60,363 nucleotides of DNA from Eubacterium ruminantium (GCA_900108205.1 FNUU01000006.1:146404-206766); one strand, 5' to 3'. Shown: positions 7,466-15,726, numbered from the stretch's first letter. Notes: generated by a model from the sequence alone, not told the origin. Program-made: numbers and translations.

Positions 7466-8284
7466 ATGAAGCTTATTTTTGTTGATATTGACGGCACTCT
7501 CACGAGACCCGGGGAAAATATCCCTCCGGACAGTGCAGTGAAGGCTGTGAAGAAAGCTCAGGAGAAGGGAAACAAAGTATTCCTCTGCACGGGAAGAAAT
7601 CTCGATATGCTGAAGCCCCTCCTGGTTTACGGCTTTGACGGAATAGTCGGCAGCGGCGGAGGCTACGTTACAGCGGGAGATGAAGTGCTCTTTGATTGTC
7701 CGATGACGAATGAGCAGAGGGATATCGCACTGACGGCGCTTCATGAAAGCGGAGTCTTCTGTACAATAGAAGCAACCGGTGGTTCCTGGGGTGACGAAAA
7801 TATGGGCGAGTTCCTTTCTCAGCAAGGCGAAGGAAATAGCGAGATCGAGAGATGGAGGAAGGCACTTTCCGAAAATCTCGGCATCAAGCCTATGCATGAA
7901 TATGACGGCAGCCCGATATATAAGGTTGTTGTGATGTGTACTTCAATGGATCAGCTTGATAAGGCGAAGAGTCTCCTGGAGAAGGATTTCAGGTTTGTCA
8001 TGCAGGAGGTCAAGGCACATAATTGCCTGAACGGAGAGCTTGTAAACAGGAAGTTTGATAAGGGCCTCGGAGTCAGGAAGATTGCTGAGTATTACAATGT
8101 TCCGATAGAGGATACATATGGCTTCGGCGACAGTATGAATGATCTCGAGATGATAGAAACAGTCGGTCACAGCGTCTGTATGGAGAACGGTGCAGAGGCG
8201 CTGAAGGCAGTTTCCGATATGATCTGTCCTTCCGTTGAGGAAGACGGACTTATGAAAGCCTTTGAAGAACTGGGACTGATGTGA
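7466..8284 (+). CDS. Cof-type HAD-IIB sugar-phosphatase-like hydrolase
   Basis: 272-aa HAD superfamily hydrolase. Motif I is DIDGTLT (nucleophile D7 and acid D9), motif II is the CTGRN Ser/Thr-type region near residue 41, and motif IV is GFGDSMNDLEMI near 211-222 with the metal-binding acidic residues. The long cap between motifs II and III is the IIB (Cof) type, whose known members dephosphorylate sugar phosphates, nucleotides or cofactors. It starts 3 nt after the LacI stop and precedes the PTS promoter. Placed with amylosucrase in a sucrose locus, sucrose-6-phosphate is a reasonable substrate guess, but the family is promiscuous and sequence alone cannot decide. Confidence 0.85.
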   Translation: MKLIFVDIDGTLTRPGENIPPDSAVKAVKKAQEKGNKVFLCTGRNLDMLKPLLVYGFDGIVGSGGGYVTAGDEVLFDCPMTNEQRDIALTALHESGVFCTIEATGGSWGDENMGEFLSQQGEGNSEIERWRKALSENLGIKPMHEYDGSPIYKVVVMCTSMDQLDKAKSLLEKDFRFVMQEVKAHNCLNGELVNRKFDKGLGVRKIAEYYNVPIEDTYGFGDSMNDLEMIETVGHSVCMENGAEALKAVSDMICPSVEEDGLMKAFEELGLM

Positions 8285-8304
8285 AAAATTAATAAATTTA
8301 TTTG

Positions 8305-8333
8305 TTGCAAAAAAAATATTATTACCCTATAAT
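8305..8333 (+). promoter_or_regulatory. Sigma-A-type promoter of the sucrose PTS operon
   Basis: TTGCAA at 8305-8310 and a perfect TATAAT at 8328-8333 are separated by 17 bp. Transcription should start near 8340, directly at the operator. Confidence 0.85.
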
Positions 8334-8340
8334 GTAACCG

Positions 8341-8360
8341 TAATGAAAACGATTTCATAA
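8341..8360. promoter_or_regulatory. LacI-family / CcpA-type operator at the PTS start site
   Basis: TAATGAAAACGATTTCATAA begins 7 nt after the -10 box and so covers the expected transcription start, where a bound repressor would block RNA polymerase. It is 17/20 identical to the site at 4383-4402, and its inner 16 nt fit the cre consensus. Confidence 0.85.
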
Positions 8361-8385
8361 ATAATACAAAAAGGGAGGCAAAAGG

Positions 8386-10329
8386 ATGGCACTGGATTAT
8401 AGAAAATGTGCAGAAGAGATAGTTGCCAACATAGGCGGCAGAGAAAATGTTGCCCAGGCAGCTCACTGCGCAACAAGACTCAGACTTGTTATCAAAGATA
8501 ACGGTAAGATCAAAAAGTCTGCGCTGGAAAATGTTGAGGGTGTTAAGGGAATGTTCGAGAACAACGGACAGCTCCAGCTCATCATAGGAACAGGAACAGT
8601 AAATAAGGTGTATGACGAATTCCTTGCAGTAACAGGAATGTCGGCTGCAACAAAGGATGATGTTAAGGCGGCAGCTGCTGCACAGCAGCCGGCCTGGAAG
8701 AGAGCACTCAAATCAATAGGTGATGTATTTGTACCTATCCTTCCGGCTATCGTTGCTTCAGGTCTTATGATGGGACTTGTTGAGGCGCTCGGAAAGTTTA
8801 TTCCTTCCTTCGAAGGATCTGACTGGTACAGCTTCCTCGATATGGTTGCAAATACAGCATTTGCATTCCTGCCGGTTATCGTAGCGGTAAGTGCGGCGAG
8901 AGTATTTGGAGGCAATCAGTTCCTCGGTGCCGTTATAGGTCTTCTTATGATCCACGGCAATCTTCTTAACGGCTGGAATGTCGGAAGTGAGGAGGCTATA
9001 AACAGCTTCTTCGGCATCACGACCGGTAAGATACCAACGTGGAATCTGTTCGGTAACCTGAAGATTGGCGGATATACGCTGGGTTCCATCTCACGGCATG
9101 GTTATCAGGGACACGTTATTCCTGTCATCATAGCAGTATGGCTTATGTGTAAGCTTGAAAAGTGGCTGCACAAGCATACACCTGAGATGCTTGATCTCTT
9201 TATAGTACCGCTTGTAACTGTATTTGTAACAGCACTTATAACCTTTATAGTTATCGGACCTATATTTGCACAGCTTGAGAACTGGGTTCTCGATGGTGCG
9301 AAGGTTCTCGTTAAGAACGCATTCGGAGCAATGATAATGGGTGCGCTTTATCCGTTCACCGTCGTCATGGGTCTCCACCACATGTACAACGTCATAGAGG
9401 CCGGAATGTTGGCCGGAGATTCGGGACTGAATACCTGGATGCCTATTGCATCAGCAGCAAACTTTGCACAGTTTGGTGCCTGCCTCGCAGTTGGTATCAA
9501 GGCAAGAAATATGAGAACAAAGTCGGTTGCAGTTCCTGCATCCCTTTCAGCATCACTCGGTATCACCGAGCCTGCAATCTTCGGTGTTAACTTCAGATTT
9601 ATGAAGCCTTTCCTCTGTGCTATGGTCGGCGGTGCGGCAGGTGCCGTATTCGGAGCTATCACGGGAATAGGCGCAACTGCATATGGTGTTACAGGTATAC
9701 CTGGTTATCTCACCATCGACAATAAGCTTGTTTATACGATCCTTCTTGCAATAGCAGGCGGAGTTGCTTTCCTTCTTACCTGGTTTATCTGGAAAGAGGA
9801 ACCGGCAGAAGGCGGCGAGGCTGCACCTAAGGCTGAGGTAGCAGCTGCACCGGCTGCGGCAAAAGCAATATCTGCTTCAGGTGACGAAGTAACCAAGAAG
9901 ACTGTTATCAAGAGTTCAGCAGGAGAGATAGCACTTCCTACACCGGGTAAGGTTATACCTTATACGGAAATACCGGATCCTACATTTGCTTCCGGTGCAC
10001 TTGGTCAGGGTATCGGAGTTGAACCTGAAGAAGGCGTTGTATTTGCCCCTATGGATGGCGAGATTTCATCTGTTGCGGACAGTAAGCATGCGATCGGTAT
10101 TTCGGGAGCGGAGGATCAGGAGCTTCTCATTCATGTCGGTGTCGATACAGTTGAGATGAAGGGTGATGGCTTCAAGACCTTTGTAGAAGAAGGCGATAAG
10201 GTTACTAAGGGTCAGAAGCTTATGGAATTTGATATCGACAAGATCAAGGCGGCAGGTCATCCTGACACGGTAGTTGTACTTCTTACAAACAGTGATGATT
10301 ATGAAAATGTAGAATTCGGAGATATCTAA
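8386..10329 (+). CDS. scrA: Sucrose-type PTS permease EIIBCA
   Basis: Imports a disaccharide, most likely sucrose, while phosphorylating it. The 647-aa protein is a B-C-A fusion. The IIB domain (1-~90) has its phosphocysteine in AAHCATRLRL (C28). The IIC membrane domain (~105-470) has about ten helices and the SLGITEPAIFGVNFRF segment of the glucose-superfamily sucrose/beta-glucoside branch. An Ala/Glu/Lys-rich linker leads to IIA(Glc) (~520-647) with the histidine pair H568 (SKHAIGI) and phosphorylated H583 (LLIHVGVDTVEMKG), spaced 15 residues as in E. coli IIAGlc. Sucrose rather than beta-glucoside or trehalose specificity is inferred from ScrB, fructokinase and amylosucrase nearby. Confidence 0.92.
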   Translation: MALDYRKCAEEIVANIGGRENVAQAAHCATRLRLVIKDNGKIKKSALENVEGVKGMFENNGQLQLIIGTGTVNKVYDEFLAVTGMSAATKDDVKAAAAAQQPAWKRALKSIGDVFVPILPAIVASGLMMGLVEALGKFIPSFEGSDWYSFLDMVANTAFAFLPVIVAVSAARVFGGNQFLGAVIGLLMIHGNLLNGWNVGSEEAINSFFGITTGKIPTWNLFGNLKIGGYTLGSISRHGYQGHVIPVIIAVWLMCKLEKWLHKHTPEMLDLFIVPLVTVFVTALITFIVIGPIFAQLENWVLDGAKVLVKNAFGAMIMGALYPFTVVMGLHHMYNVIEAGMLAGDSGLNTWMPIASAANFAQFGACLAVGIKARNMRTKSVAVPASLSASLGITEPAIFGVNFRFMKPFLCAMVGGAAGAVFGAITGIGATAYGVTGIPGYLTIDNKLVYTILLAIAGGVAFLLTWFIWKEEPAEGGEAAPKAEVAAAPAAAKAISASGDEVTKKTVIKSSAGEIALPTPGKVIPYTEIPDPTFASGALGQGIGVEPEEGVVFAPMDGEISSVADSKHAIGISGAEDQELLIHVGVDTVEMKGDGFKTFVEEGDKVTKGQKLMEFDIDKIKAAGHPDTVVVLLTNSDDYENVEFGDI

Positions 10330-10346
10330 AACAGTATGAAATGACT

Positions 10347-10371
10347 GCCGGGACCACTTGGCGGTTCCGGC
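10347..10371 (+). promoter_or_regulatory. Intercistronic hairpin between PTS permease and ptsH
   Basis: GCCGGGACC at 10347-10355 pairs with GGTTCCGGC at 10363-10371 (one G-U pair) around a 7-nt loop. No T-run follows, so a processing or mRNA-stabilising role is more likely than full termination. Confidence 0.7.
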
Positions 10372-10416
10372 TGTTCAGCAGAATAAAAAAGAATTATAAA
10401 TTGGGAGGAAAACAAA

Positions 10417-10674
10417 ATGAAGGAATTTAAGTATGTTATCACAGATGAGGTTGGTATCCACGCACGTCCTGCAGGACTTCTTGTTAAGGAGGCTAAGCAG
10501 TACACAAGTACTATTACGATAATCAAGGGCGATAAGAGCAGCAAGGCTACATCTCTCATGAAGCTTATGGGTATGGGAATCCTTAAGGGCGACGAGATCA
10601 CCATTCAGGTTGAAGGTGATGACGAAGAGGCAGCTGCAGCAGCTATCCAGAAGTTCCTTGCAGAGAATCTCTAA
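10417..10674 (+). CDS. ptsH: Phosphocarrier protein HPr
   Basis: HPr relays phosphate from EI to the EII permeases. The 85-aa protein has the active-site histidine in GIHARPAG (H15) and Ser46 in KATSLMKLM. Ser46 is the residue that HPr kinase phosphorylates in Firmicutes to make the CcpA corepressor, so this HPr can probably serve catabolite repression as well as transport. It has a strong GGGAGG ribosome binding site. Finding ptsH and ptsI inside a sucrose operon, separated by the two sucrose-metabolism genes, is unlike the usual ptsHI pair. Either this is the main HPr of the cell or a dedicated second copy; a genome search would tell. Confidence 0.96.
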   Translation: MKEFKYVITDEVGIHARPAGLLVKEAKQYTSTITIIKGDKSSKATSLMKLMGMGILKGDEITIQVEGDDEEAAAAAIQKFLAENL

Positions 10675-10697
10675 AAGAATGAATAAATAATGACTTA

Positions 10698-10733
10698 TAT
10701 TTTCGCAGGGACGTTATCTTCCCTGCGAAAATA
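10698..10733 (+). promoter_or_regulatory. Perfect 14-bp hairpin between ptsH and fructokinase
   Basis: TATTTTCGCAGGGA at 10698-10711 pairs perfectly with TCCCTGCGAAAATA at 10720-10733 around an 8-nt loop. No T-run follows on the plus strand, so read-through into the fructokinase gene is expected. Together with the hairpin at 10347 it brackets ptsH. Confidence 0.75.
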
Positions 10734-10756
10734 CACTGGAAACGGAGGACTTTGTA

Positions 10757-11632
10757 ATGATATATGGAGCGCTTGAAGCCGGCGGTACGAAGATGGTTTG
10801 CGCAATCGGTGATGAGAACGGAAAGATACTTGAACAGATATCGGTTCCGACAGTAACACCTGAGGAAACCATGCCGGCAATAATAGAATATTTTAAAGAT
10901 AAAGATATTAAGGCTCTCGGAGTTGCGTGCTTTGGACCTGTGGATGTTAATCCGGCATCTTCGACCTATGGATATATCCTGAAGACTCCTAAACTTGCAT
11001 GGGCGAATTATGACATAGTCGGAGCGCTTAAGGATGCACTTAAGGTTCCTGTAGGCTTTGATACTGATGTGAACGGATCACTGCTTGGCGAGGTTACCTG
11101 GGGAAGCGCCAGAGGCCTGACAGATGTTGTTTATATAACCATAGGAACCGGCGTGGGCGGTGGTATCCTTTCAGGCGGAAATATAGTTCACGGTATGCTT
11201 CATCCTGAGATGGGACATATGAAACTTATTCCTGCTCCGGGCGATACTTTTCCGGGAAGATGTCCTTTCCACGGTAACTGTCTTGAAGGAATGGCATGCG
11301 GTCCTGCCATAAACGACAGATGGGGAGCTCCGGGAAAAGATCTGGTGGACAGAGATGAGGTGTGGGAACTTGAGAGTGAATATATAGCACAGGCTATCAC
11401 CAATCTTATCTTCATAGTCAGTCCTCAGAAAATCATTCTCGGCGGCGGTGTTATGCATCAGATGCAGCTCTTCCCGCTTATCAGGGCGAAGGTTCTGGAG
11501 AAGGTGAACGGTTATCTTGATACAGCGGAACTGAGTGACATTGATTCGTACATCTGCCCGGCAGGGCTGAATGATGATCAGGGCATTATGGGAGCTGTCA
11601 AGCTTGCCATGAATGCCTGTGAGAAAGCATAA
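10757..11632 (+). CDS. scrK: ROK-family fructokinase
   Basis: Phosphorylates fructose with ATP to fructose-6-phosphate. The 291-aa protein starts with the phosphate-binding GALEAGGTKMVCAIG, has the catalytic Asp region GFDTDVNGSLLGE (~98-110), and the ROK zinc site HPEMGHM followed by a Cys-rich CPFHGNCLEGMACGP (~175-189). Length and the FHG-C-LEG motif match the Firmicute fructokinases found in sucrose and mannan loci. In this operon it would use the fructose released by sucrose-6-phosphate hydrolase and by amylosucrase. A ribosome binding site GGAGG precedes the ATG. Related ROK enzymes act on glucose or mannose, but the neighbours favour fructose. Confidence 0.9.
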   Translation: MIYGALEAGGTKMVCAIGDENGKILEQISVPTVTPEETMPAIIEYFKDKDIKALGVACFGPVDVNPASSTYGYILKTPKLAWANYDIVGALKDALKVPVGFDTDVNGSLLGEVTWGSARGLTDVVYITIGTGVGGGILSGGNIVHGMLHPEMGHMKLIPAPGDTFPGRCPFHGNCLEGMACGPAINDRWGAPGKDLVDRDEVWELESEYIAQAITNLIFIVSPQKIILGGGVMHQMQLFPLIRAKVLEKVNGYLDTAELSDIDSYICPAGLNDDQGIMGAVKLAMNACEKA

Positions 11633-11707
11633 GACGGTATGGCTGCAGGGCACATCTGAAGATGTCGGATATGCCTGGTGGCTGTGATACATGATTGAGG
11701 GGGAGAT

Positions 11708-13189
11708 ATGAGAGAATGGACAAAAGAAGAAAAATATAAAATACTTCGTGATCCGCAGGAACTGCTTCCTCTATATGAAAGAATTAAAGAGTCGTCGTAC
11801 AGACAGACCTATCACAATCAGGCTGTAACGGGGCTCATGAATGATCCGAACGGTTTTGTCTGGCATGACAATAAATGGCATCTCTTCTATCAGTGGTGTC
11901 CGTGGGGAGCGGTTCATGGTCTGAAACACTGGTATCATATCGTTTCCGCAGACCTTGTGACGTGGAAAAATCTCGGACTTTGTCTTATTCCGGATCAGGG
12001 CGACGGCTATGATAATAAGGGCGCATATTCCGGATCCGCGATGCCTATAGATGATAAGATTTATCTGTATTATACAGGCAATCACAGAGATGAGGACTGG
12101 ACAAGGCATGCATATACCTGCCTTGCCAGACTGTCGAGAGACGGATGGGTTGAAAAATATCCGCTTCCACTTTTTGGTGAACATCCGGGTTATACCGAAC
12201 ATCAGAGAGACCCGAAGATTATTGTCAGACCGGGAAGTGATATGTATTATATCATCATTGGTGCGAAATCTAAGGAGGGTAACGGATGTGCTCTTATTTA
12301 CGGCTCCGATGATCTGCAGCGCGGGTGGAATTTCCTCGGAGAGCTTAAGGTACCGGGCTTTGAAGCCTTCGGAGACATGTGGGAATGTCCGACCATAGAG
12401 CATATAGGAGGCAAGGATGTCCTTATGTTCTGTCCGCAGCATCTCCTAATACCGGGCAGAGGGAACAGCAGGCATCATAATGGTTATATCATCGGAAATA
12501 TGGATTGGGACAAGCTGGAGTTTCAGCCTGAGGGACAGTTCCATGTGCTTGATTTCGGATTTGACTCATATGCGGCTGCCTGTGCAAATAATATTCAGGA
12601 TAGTGATAAGGCTATACTTATCGCATGGATGGGACTTCCTGATGCATCATATCCTACGGACGAAGAGGATTGGTCAGGATGCCTGACACTCCCGCGAGAA
12701 CTGACTGTCAGAGGAAGGAGACTTATTCAGAAGCCGCTTCCGGAGATCAGGAAACTCAGAGATGAGAGGGTAGTGATCGAAAATGATCGGAAGGGTTTCT
12801 TCAAACTTCCTAAAGCAATCGAGATGGAGGTTGACTGTCGGGAAGGTCTCCACGATATAAGACTCTTCACGGATGAAAATGGTGAGGGCGGCCTAAGGAT
12901 AAGCTGTGATGCGGCCCAGACCGAAATAAGTGTTGACAGAAGCGGACTGAGGAAAAGGTTCAATACGGAAGACGGGGAGGTTAGAACCAGACCTCTTGAG
13001 CATGGTCTCACGCACCTGCGAATCTTCATTGACAGCAGCTCTGTTGAGGTGTTTGTAAATGATGGCGATGCTGTATTTACAAGCAGGGTCTTCCCGGATG
13101 AGGGAGAACTTTACTGCAATATACAGGGCGATTCGTTTGTTAAGATGTGGACTATGAAGAGGGCGGTCAGGGAACAGTTTCTGGTTTAA
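11708..13189 (+). CDS. scrB: Sucrose-6-phosphate hydrolase (GH32)
   Basis: Splits sucrose-6-phosphate into glucose-6-phosphate and fructose. The 493-aa protein has the GH32 nucleophile motif NDPNG (D46), the transition-state RDP motif (D168) and the acid/base ECP motif in MWECPT (E226). A five-bladed propeller is followed from about residue 350 by the beta-sandwich domain typical of the family. No signal peptide is seen, so it is intracellular, as expected for a PTS product. It lies between fructokinase and EI on the same strand. Extracellular fructanase or levanase function is unlikely for these reasons. Confidence 0.95.
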   Translation: MREWTKEEKYKILRDPQELLPLYERIKESSYRQTYHNQAVTGLMNDPNGFVWHDNKWHLFYQWCPWGAVHGLKHWYHIVSADLVTWKNLGLCLIPDQGDGYDNKGAYSGSAMPIDDKIYLYYTGNHRDEDWTRHAYTCLARLSRDGWVEKYPLPLFGEHPGYTEHQRDPKIIVRPGSDMYYIIIGAKSKEGNGCALIYGSDDLQRGWNFLGELKVPGFEAFGDMWECPTIEHIGGKDVLMFCPQHLLIPGRGNSRHHNGYIIGNMDWDKLEFQPEGQFHVLDFGFDSYAAACANNIQDSDKAILIAWMGLPDASYPTDEEDWSGCLTLPRELTVRGRRLIQKPLPEIRKLRDERVVIENDRKGFFKLPKAIEMEVDCREGLHDIRLFTDENGEGGLRISCDAAQTEISVDRSGLRKRFNTEDGEVRTRPLEHGLTHLRIFIDSSSVEVFVNDGDAVFTSRVFPDEGELYCNIQGDSFVKMWTMKRAVREQFLV

Positions 13190-13222
13190 TGTTCCGAAAA
13201 TACAGGAGAAGGAGGACAAGGA

Positions 13223-14869
13223 ATGGTTGTTTACTCAGGAAAATCAGTGTTCGGTGGTATAGCCATAGGACATATAAGCTTATATAAAAAGGATCAGCAG
13301 CAGGTTAAGAGAAACAAGATCGAGGATGCCGAGGCCGAGATTGCAAGATATCATGCGGCTAAGGAAGAAGCAATCAGCCAGCTTCAGGCTCTCTATGAGA
13401 AGGCTGTGAAGGAGGTAGGTGAGGCTAGCGCCGAAATCTTTGAAGCTCACCAGATGATGCTTGATGATGAAGACTATATAGATTCTGTTGAAAATATTAT
13501 CAATACGCAGATGGTTAATGCTGAATTTGCAGTTGCTCAGACCGGTGATAATTTTGCCGAGATGTTCGCAAATATGGATGACGAATATTTCCGAGGAAGA
13601 GCTGCAGATATCAAGGACGTTTCCGAGAGACTGATCACTGTTCTTTCCGGTGGAGGAGTAGCAGAGATAGCTTCGGATGAAGCAGTAATAATCGTTGCTG
13701 ATGATCTGGCGCCATCTGAGACGGTTCAGCTCGACAAGGATAAGATACTTTCCTTTGTAACCGTTCATGGATCGGCTAACAGCCATACAGCTATTCTTGC
13801 TAAGACGATGAGTATTCCTGCGATGATAGGAACAGACATACCGCTTGACGATGAGATCGATGGTAAGCTTGCTATCGTTGATGGTTTTGAGGGTAAGGTT
13901 TACGTTGATCCGGACGAGGATGTTCTGGAAGACAAGACTAAGCTTCTGAACGAAGAGAATGAGAAGAAGGCTCTCCTTGAACAGCTTAAGGGTAAGGAAA
14001 ATGTTACTCTGGACGGACAGAAGATCAATATTTACGCAAATATCGGCAACACTAAGGACCTTGCGCTTGTGCTTAAGAATGATGCCGGCGGAATCGGCCT
14101 TTTCAGATCGGAGTTTATCTATCTCGGCTCGGAGGATTATCCGACAGAGGAAGAGCAGTTCTCAATCTATAAGACTGTTGCCGAGACTATGGCAGGCAAG
14201 AAGGTTATTATCAGAACCCTTGATATCGGCGCTGATAAGCAGGCTGATTACTTCAAGCTTCCAGCTGAGGAGAATCCTGCACTCGGACTTCGCGCGATCA
14301 GAATCTGTCTGACCAGACCTGAGGTATTCAGGGCGCAGCTTAGAGCAATACTTCGTGCTTCTGCATATGGTAAGATTTCTATTATGTTCCCGATGATCAT
14401 ATCGGTGGACGAGGTGATTGAGATCAAGAAGATAGTTGAGGGCATCAAGGCTGAACTTGACGGAGAAGGCTTTACATATGATAAAAATATTGAACTTGGT
14501 ATCATGATTGAGACTCCGGCTTCCGTTATCATAGCAGAAGAGCTGGCGAAGGAGGTTGACTTCTTCAGTATCGGAACAAATGATCTGACTCAGTATACTC
14601 TGGCTATCGATCGTCAGAATCAGTCACTCGACAGATTCTATGATCCTCATCATCCTGCAATCCTTAAGATGCTTAAGATGGTTGTTGATGCAGCTCATAA
14701 ATACGGAAAATGGGCAGGCATCTGTGGCGAGCTTGGTGCGGATCTAAGTCTTACCAAGGAGTTCCTTGCAATGGGCTTTGATGAGCTGTCGGTTTCACCG
14801 GGCAGGGTACTTCCGATAAGGAAGATCGTTCTTGAGACGAATGTTAAGGAGTATAAAGGGCAGAAGTAG
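13223..14869 (+). CDS. ptsI: PTS enzyme I (PEP-protein phosphotransferase)
   Basis: Takes phosphate from phosphoenolpyruvate and passes it to HPr. The 548-aa protein has the phosphohistidine in GSANSHTAILAK (H188), the PEP-binding GGIGLFRSEFIYL segment, the second PEP signature around DFFSIGTNDLTQYTLAIDR, and the catalytic Cys in WAGICGELGAD (C501). Length is slightly short of the usual ~570 aa but all motifs are present. It ends the sucrose operon and is followed by a strong terminator. With ptsH in the same operon, expression of the general PTS proteins would rise with sucrose. Confidence 0.96.
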   Translation: MVVYSGKSVFGGIAIGHISLYKKDQQQVKRNKIEDAEAEIARYHAAKEEAISQLQALYEKAVKEVGEASAEIFEAHQMMLDDEDYIDSVENIINTQMVNAEFAVAQTGDNFAEMFANMDDEYFRGRAADIKDVSERLITVLSGGGVAEIASDEAVIIVADDLAPSETVQLDKDKILSFVTVHGSANSHTAILAKTMSIPAMIGTDIPLDDEIDGKLAIVDGFEGKVYVDPDEDVLEDKTKLLNEENEKKALLEQLKGKENVTLDGQKINIYANIGNTKDLALVLKNDAGGIGLFRSEFIYLGSEDYPTEEEQFSIYKTVAETMAGKKVIIRTLDIGADKQADYFKLPAEENPALGLRAIRICLTRPEVFRAQLRAILRASAYGKISIMFPMIISVDEVIEIKKIVEGIKAELDGEGFTYDKNIELGIMIETPASVIIAEELAKEVDFFSIGTNDLTQYTLAIDRQNQSLDRFYDPHHPAILKMLKMVVDAAHKYGKWAGICGELGADLSLTKEFLAMGFDELSVSPGRVLPIRKIVLETNVKEYKGQK

Positions 14870-14907
14870 AACGACAGATAATTAAATAGTTGATAGGAAA
14901 TAAAACA

Positions 14908-14970
14908 GTATGCGGATATATCTGTAGTCGTAGGAAATTACGATCATCAGAAATATCCGCATACATTTTT
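14908..14970 (+). terminator. Intrinsic terminator of the sucrose PTS operon
   Basis: GTATGCGGATAT at 14908-14919 pairs with ATATCCGCATAC at 14953-14964. The stem extends to 17 bp with one mismatch through TCTG/CAGA and is followed by ATTTTT. It lies 38 nt after the ptsI stop. Confidence 0.9.
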
Positions 14971-14974
14971 ATTT

Positions 14975-15140
14975 ACTGGACTTTGCCGCCTTTTATACAC
15001 CACCTTTCGAGGTGGCGCCGCTCCTTAATAATGATACACCCTCAAATGAGGTCTGATAGAATAGATGGTGCGAATCCAGTGTGGGTTACTAACCATAACC
15101 ACCGGCGGGTACATAAAATGGTACTTATGCAATGCTGACG
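14975..15140. other. Hairpin-rich non-coding block of unknown nature
   Basis: CCACCT-TTCG-AGGTGG (15000-15015) is a perfect hairpin with a UUCG-type loop. CCTC-AAAT-GAGG (15042-15053) follows, then GGTGCGAATCC and GGTT-ACT-AACC. GC content is higher than in the flanks. It could be an RNA or the end of the decayed mobile element next to it; I recognise no known family. Confidence 0.4.
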
Positions 15141-15212
15141 ATTATTATTAATGAATTATTCTATGAAGTGAGATAAAATTAAATTGTATAGATATAGTGC
15201 AAATAACCTCTG

Positions 15213-15308
15213 TTGTATTTGGGAAAGGGTGTGTTGTACATAGGTAATAAAAAACTTGTTAAAAGAAAGGAATTTGAACAGTATTTATCAAGTGTCAGAG
15301 AAATATGA
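15213..15308 (+). pseudogene. C-terminal fragment of an excisionase (Xis) gene
   Basis: One frame reads about 31 codons to a stop at 15306, including VLYIGNKKLVKRKEFEQYL. This resembles the C-terminal end of Tn916-type excisionases, which have a pattern of the form I-x-GN-x6-KR-K-x-FE-x. There is no usable start or helix-turn-helix upstream, so only the tail of the gene remains. An integrase N-terminal fragment follows at 15455, in the order xis then int known from Tn916-like elements. Confidence 0.6.
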
Positions 15309-15454
15309 CCATCTGATTCTATGTTTGATAATTAGATAGAATACGATGATCATTCAAATTGGAATTCGTTGAATTTCAGCGGATAATATGGTAATATAAA
15401 TTAGTTGTACTAGGCTCTCTTCTGTGTGGTTCTATTTGCGGAAGGGGCGATAAT

Positions 15455-15709
15455 ATGGGCAAAGACCTTAAAGGTAAAGAATTGGGATCCGGACTGTCTC
15501 AAAGAAAAGATGGACGATATTCTGCCAGATTCGTGACCTCCTATGGAAAAAGAATAGAGAAGTATTTTAGTAAATACCAGGATGCACGGAGATGGTTAGC
15601 CGTGTATTATTATCCATATTTTTATGCTTATTCATATATTCTTATATGGGATGGCGTAAAAAATGGCGTAAAATTCATAATGCGTGTCTTAGAAAACCAC
15701 GTAAAATAA
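15455..15709 (+). pseudogene. Truncated tyrosine integrase (N-terminal fragment)
   Basis: The 84-codon frame starts MGKDLKGKELGSGLSQRKDG and continues with YSARFV...GKRIEKYF to about residue 49. This is the arm-type DNA-binding domain of Tn916-family tyrosine integrases, which are normally around 400 aa. After RRWLA the sequence turns into an unrelated Tyr/Val-rich tail and stops; the core-binding and catalytic domains (R-H-R-Y) are absent. It ends 17 nt before proC. A natural reading is a deletion that removed an integrative element and most of its integrase, leaving this scar. A functional small DNA-binding protein cannot be excluded but seems unlikely. Confidence 0.7.
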
Positions 15710-15726
15710 GGAAAGAGGGATAAAAT

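Larger units (their letters stand above)
14870..15454. other. Intergenic region with terminator, structured block and element scar
   Basis: About 585 nt without an intact gene. It holds the ptsI terminator (14908-14970), a block of short hairpins (14975-15140), and the tail of an excisionase gene (15213-15308). The rest is AT-rich, with nothing further recognised. An 82-codon open frame starting at 14890 runs through the terminator hairpin and is not credible. Confidence 0.7.

Noticed and set aside
6695..7897. 400-codon minus-strand frame
   Set aside because: It is antisense to the LacI and HAD genes, both with clear motifs; the frame shows no domain and reflects codon bias on the other strand.
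15068..15110. Possible cobalamin riboswitch or tRNA T-arm from GGTGCGAATCC
   Set aside because: The rest of the cobalamin core (GCCACTG-type box) and the other tRNA arms are not present, and the next intact gene is not B12-related.
14890..15138. 82-codon plus-strand frame after ptsI
   Set aside because: It crosses the strong terminator hairpin at 14908-14970, has no ribosome binding site and no coding-like composition.
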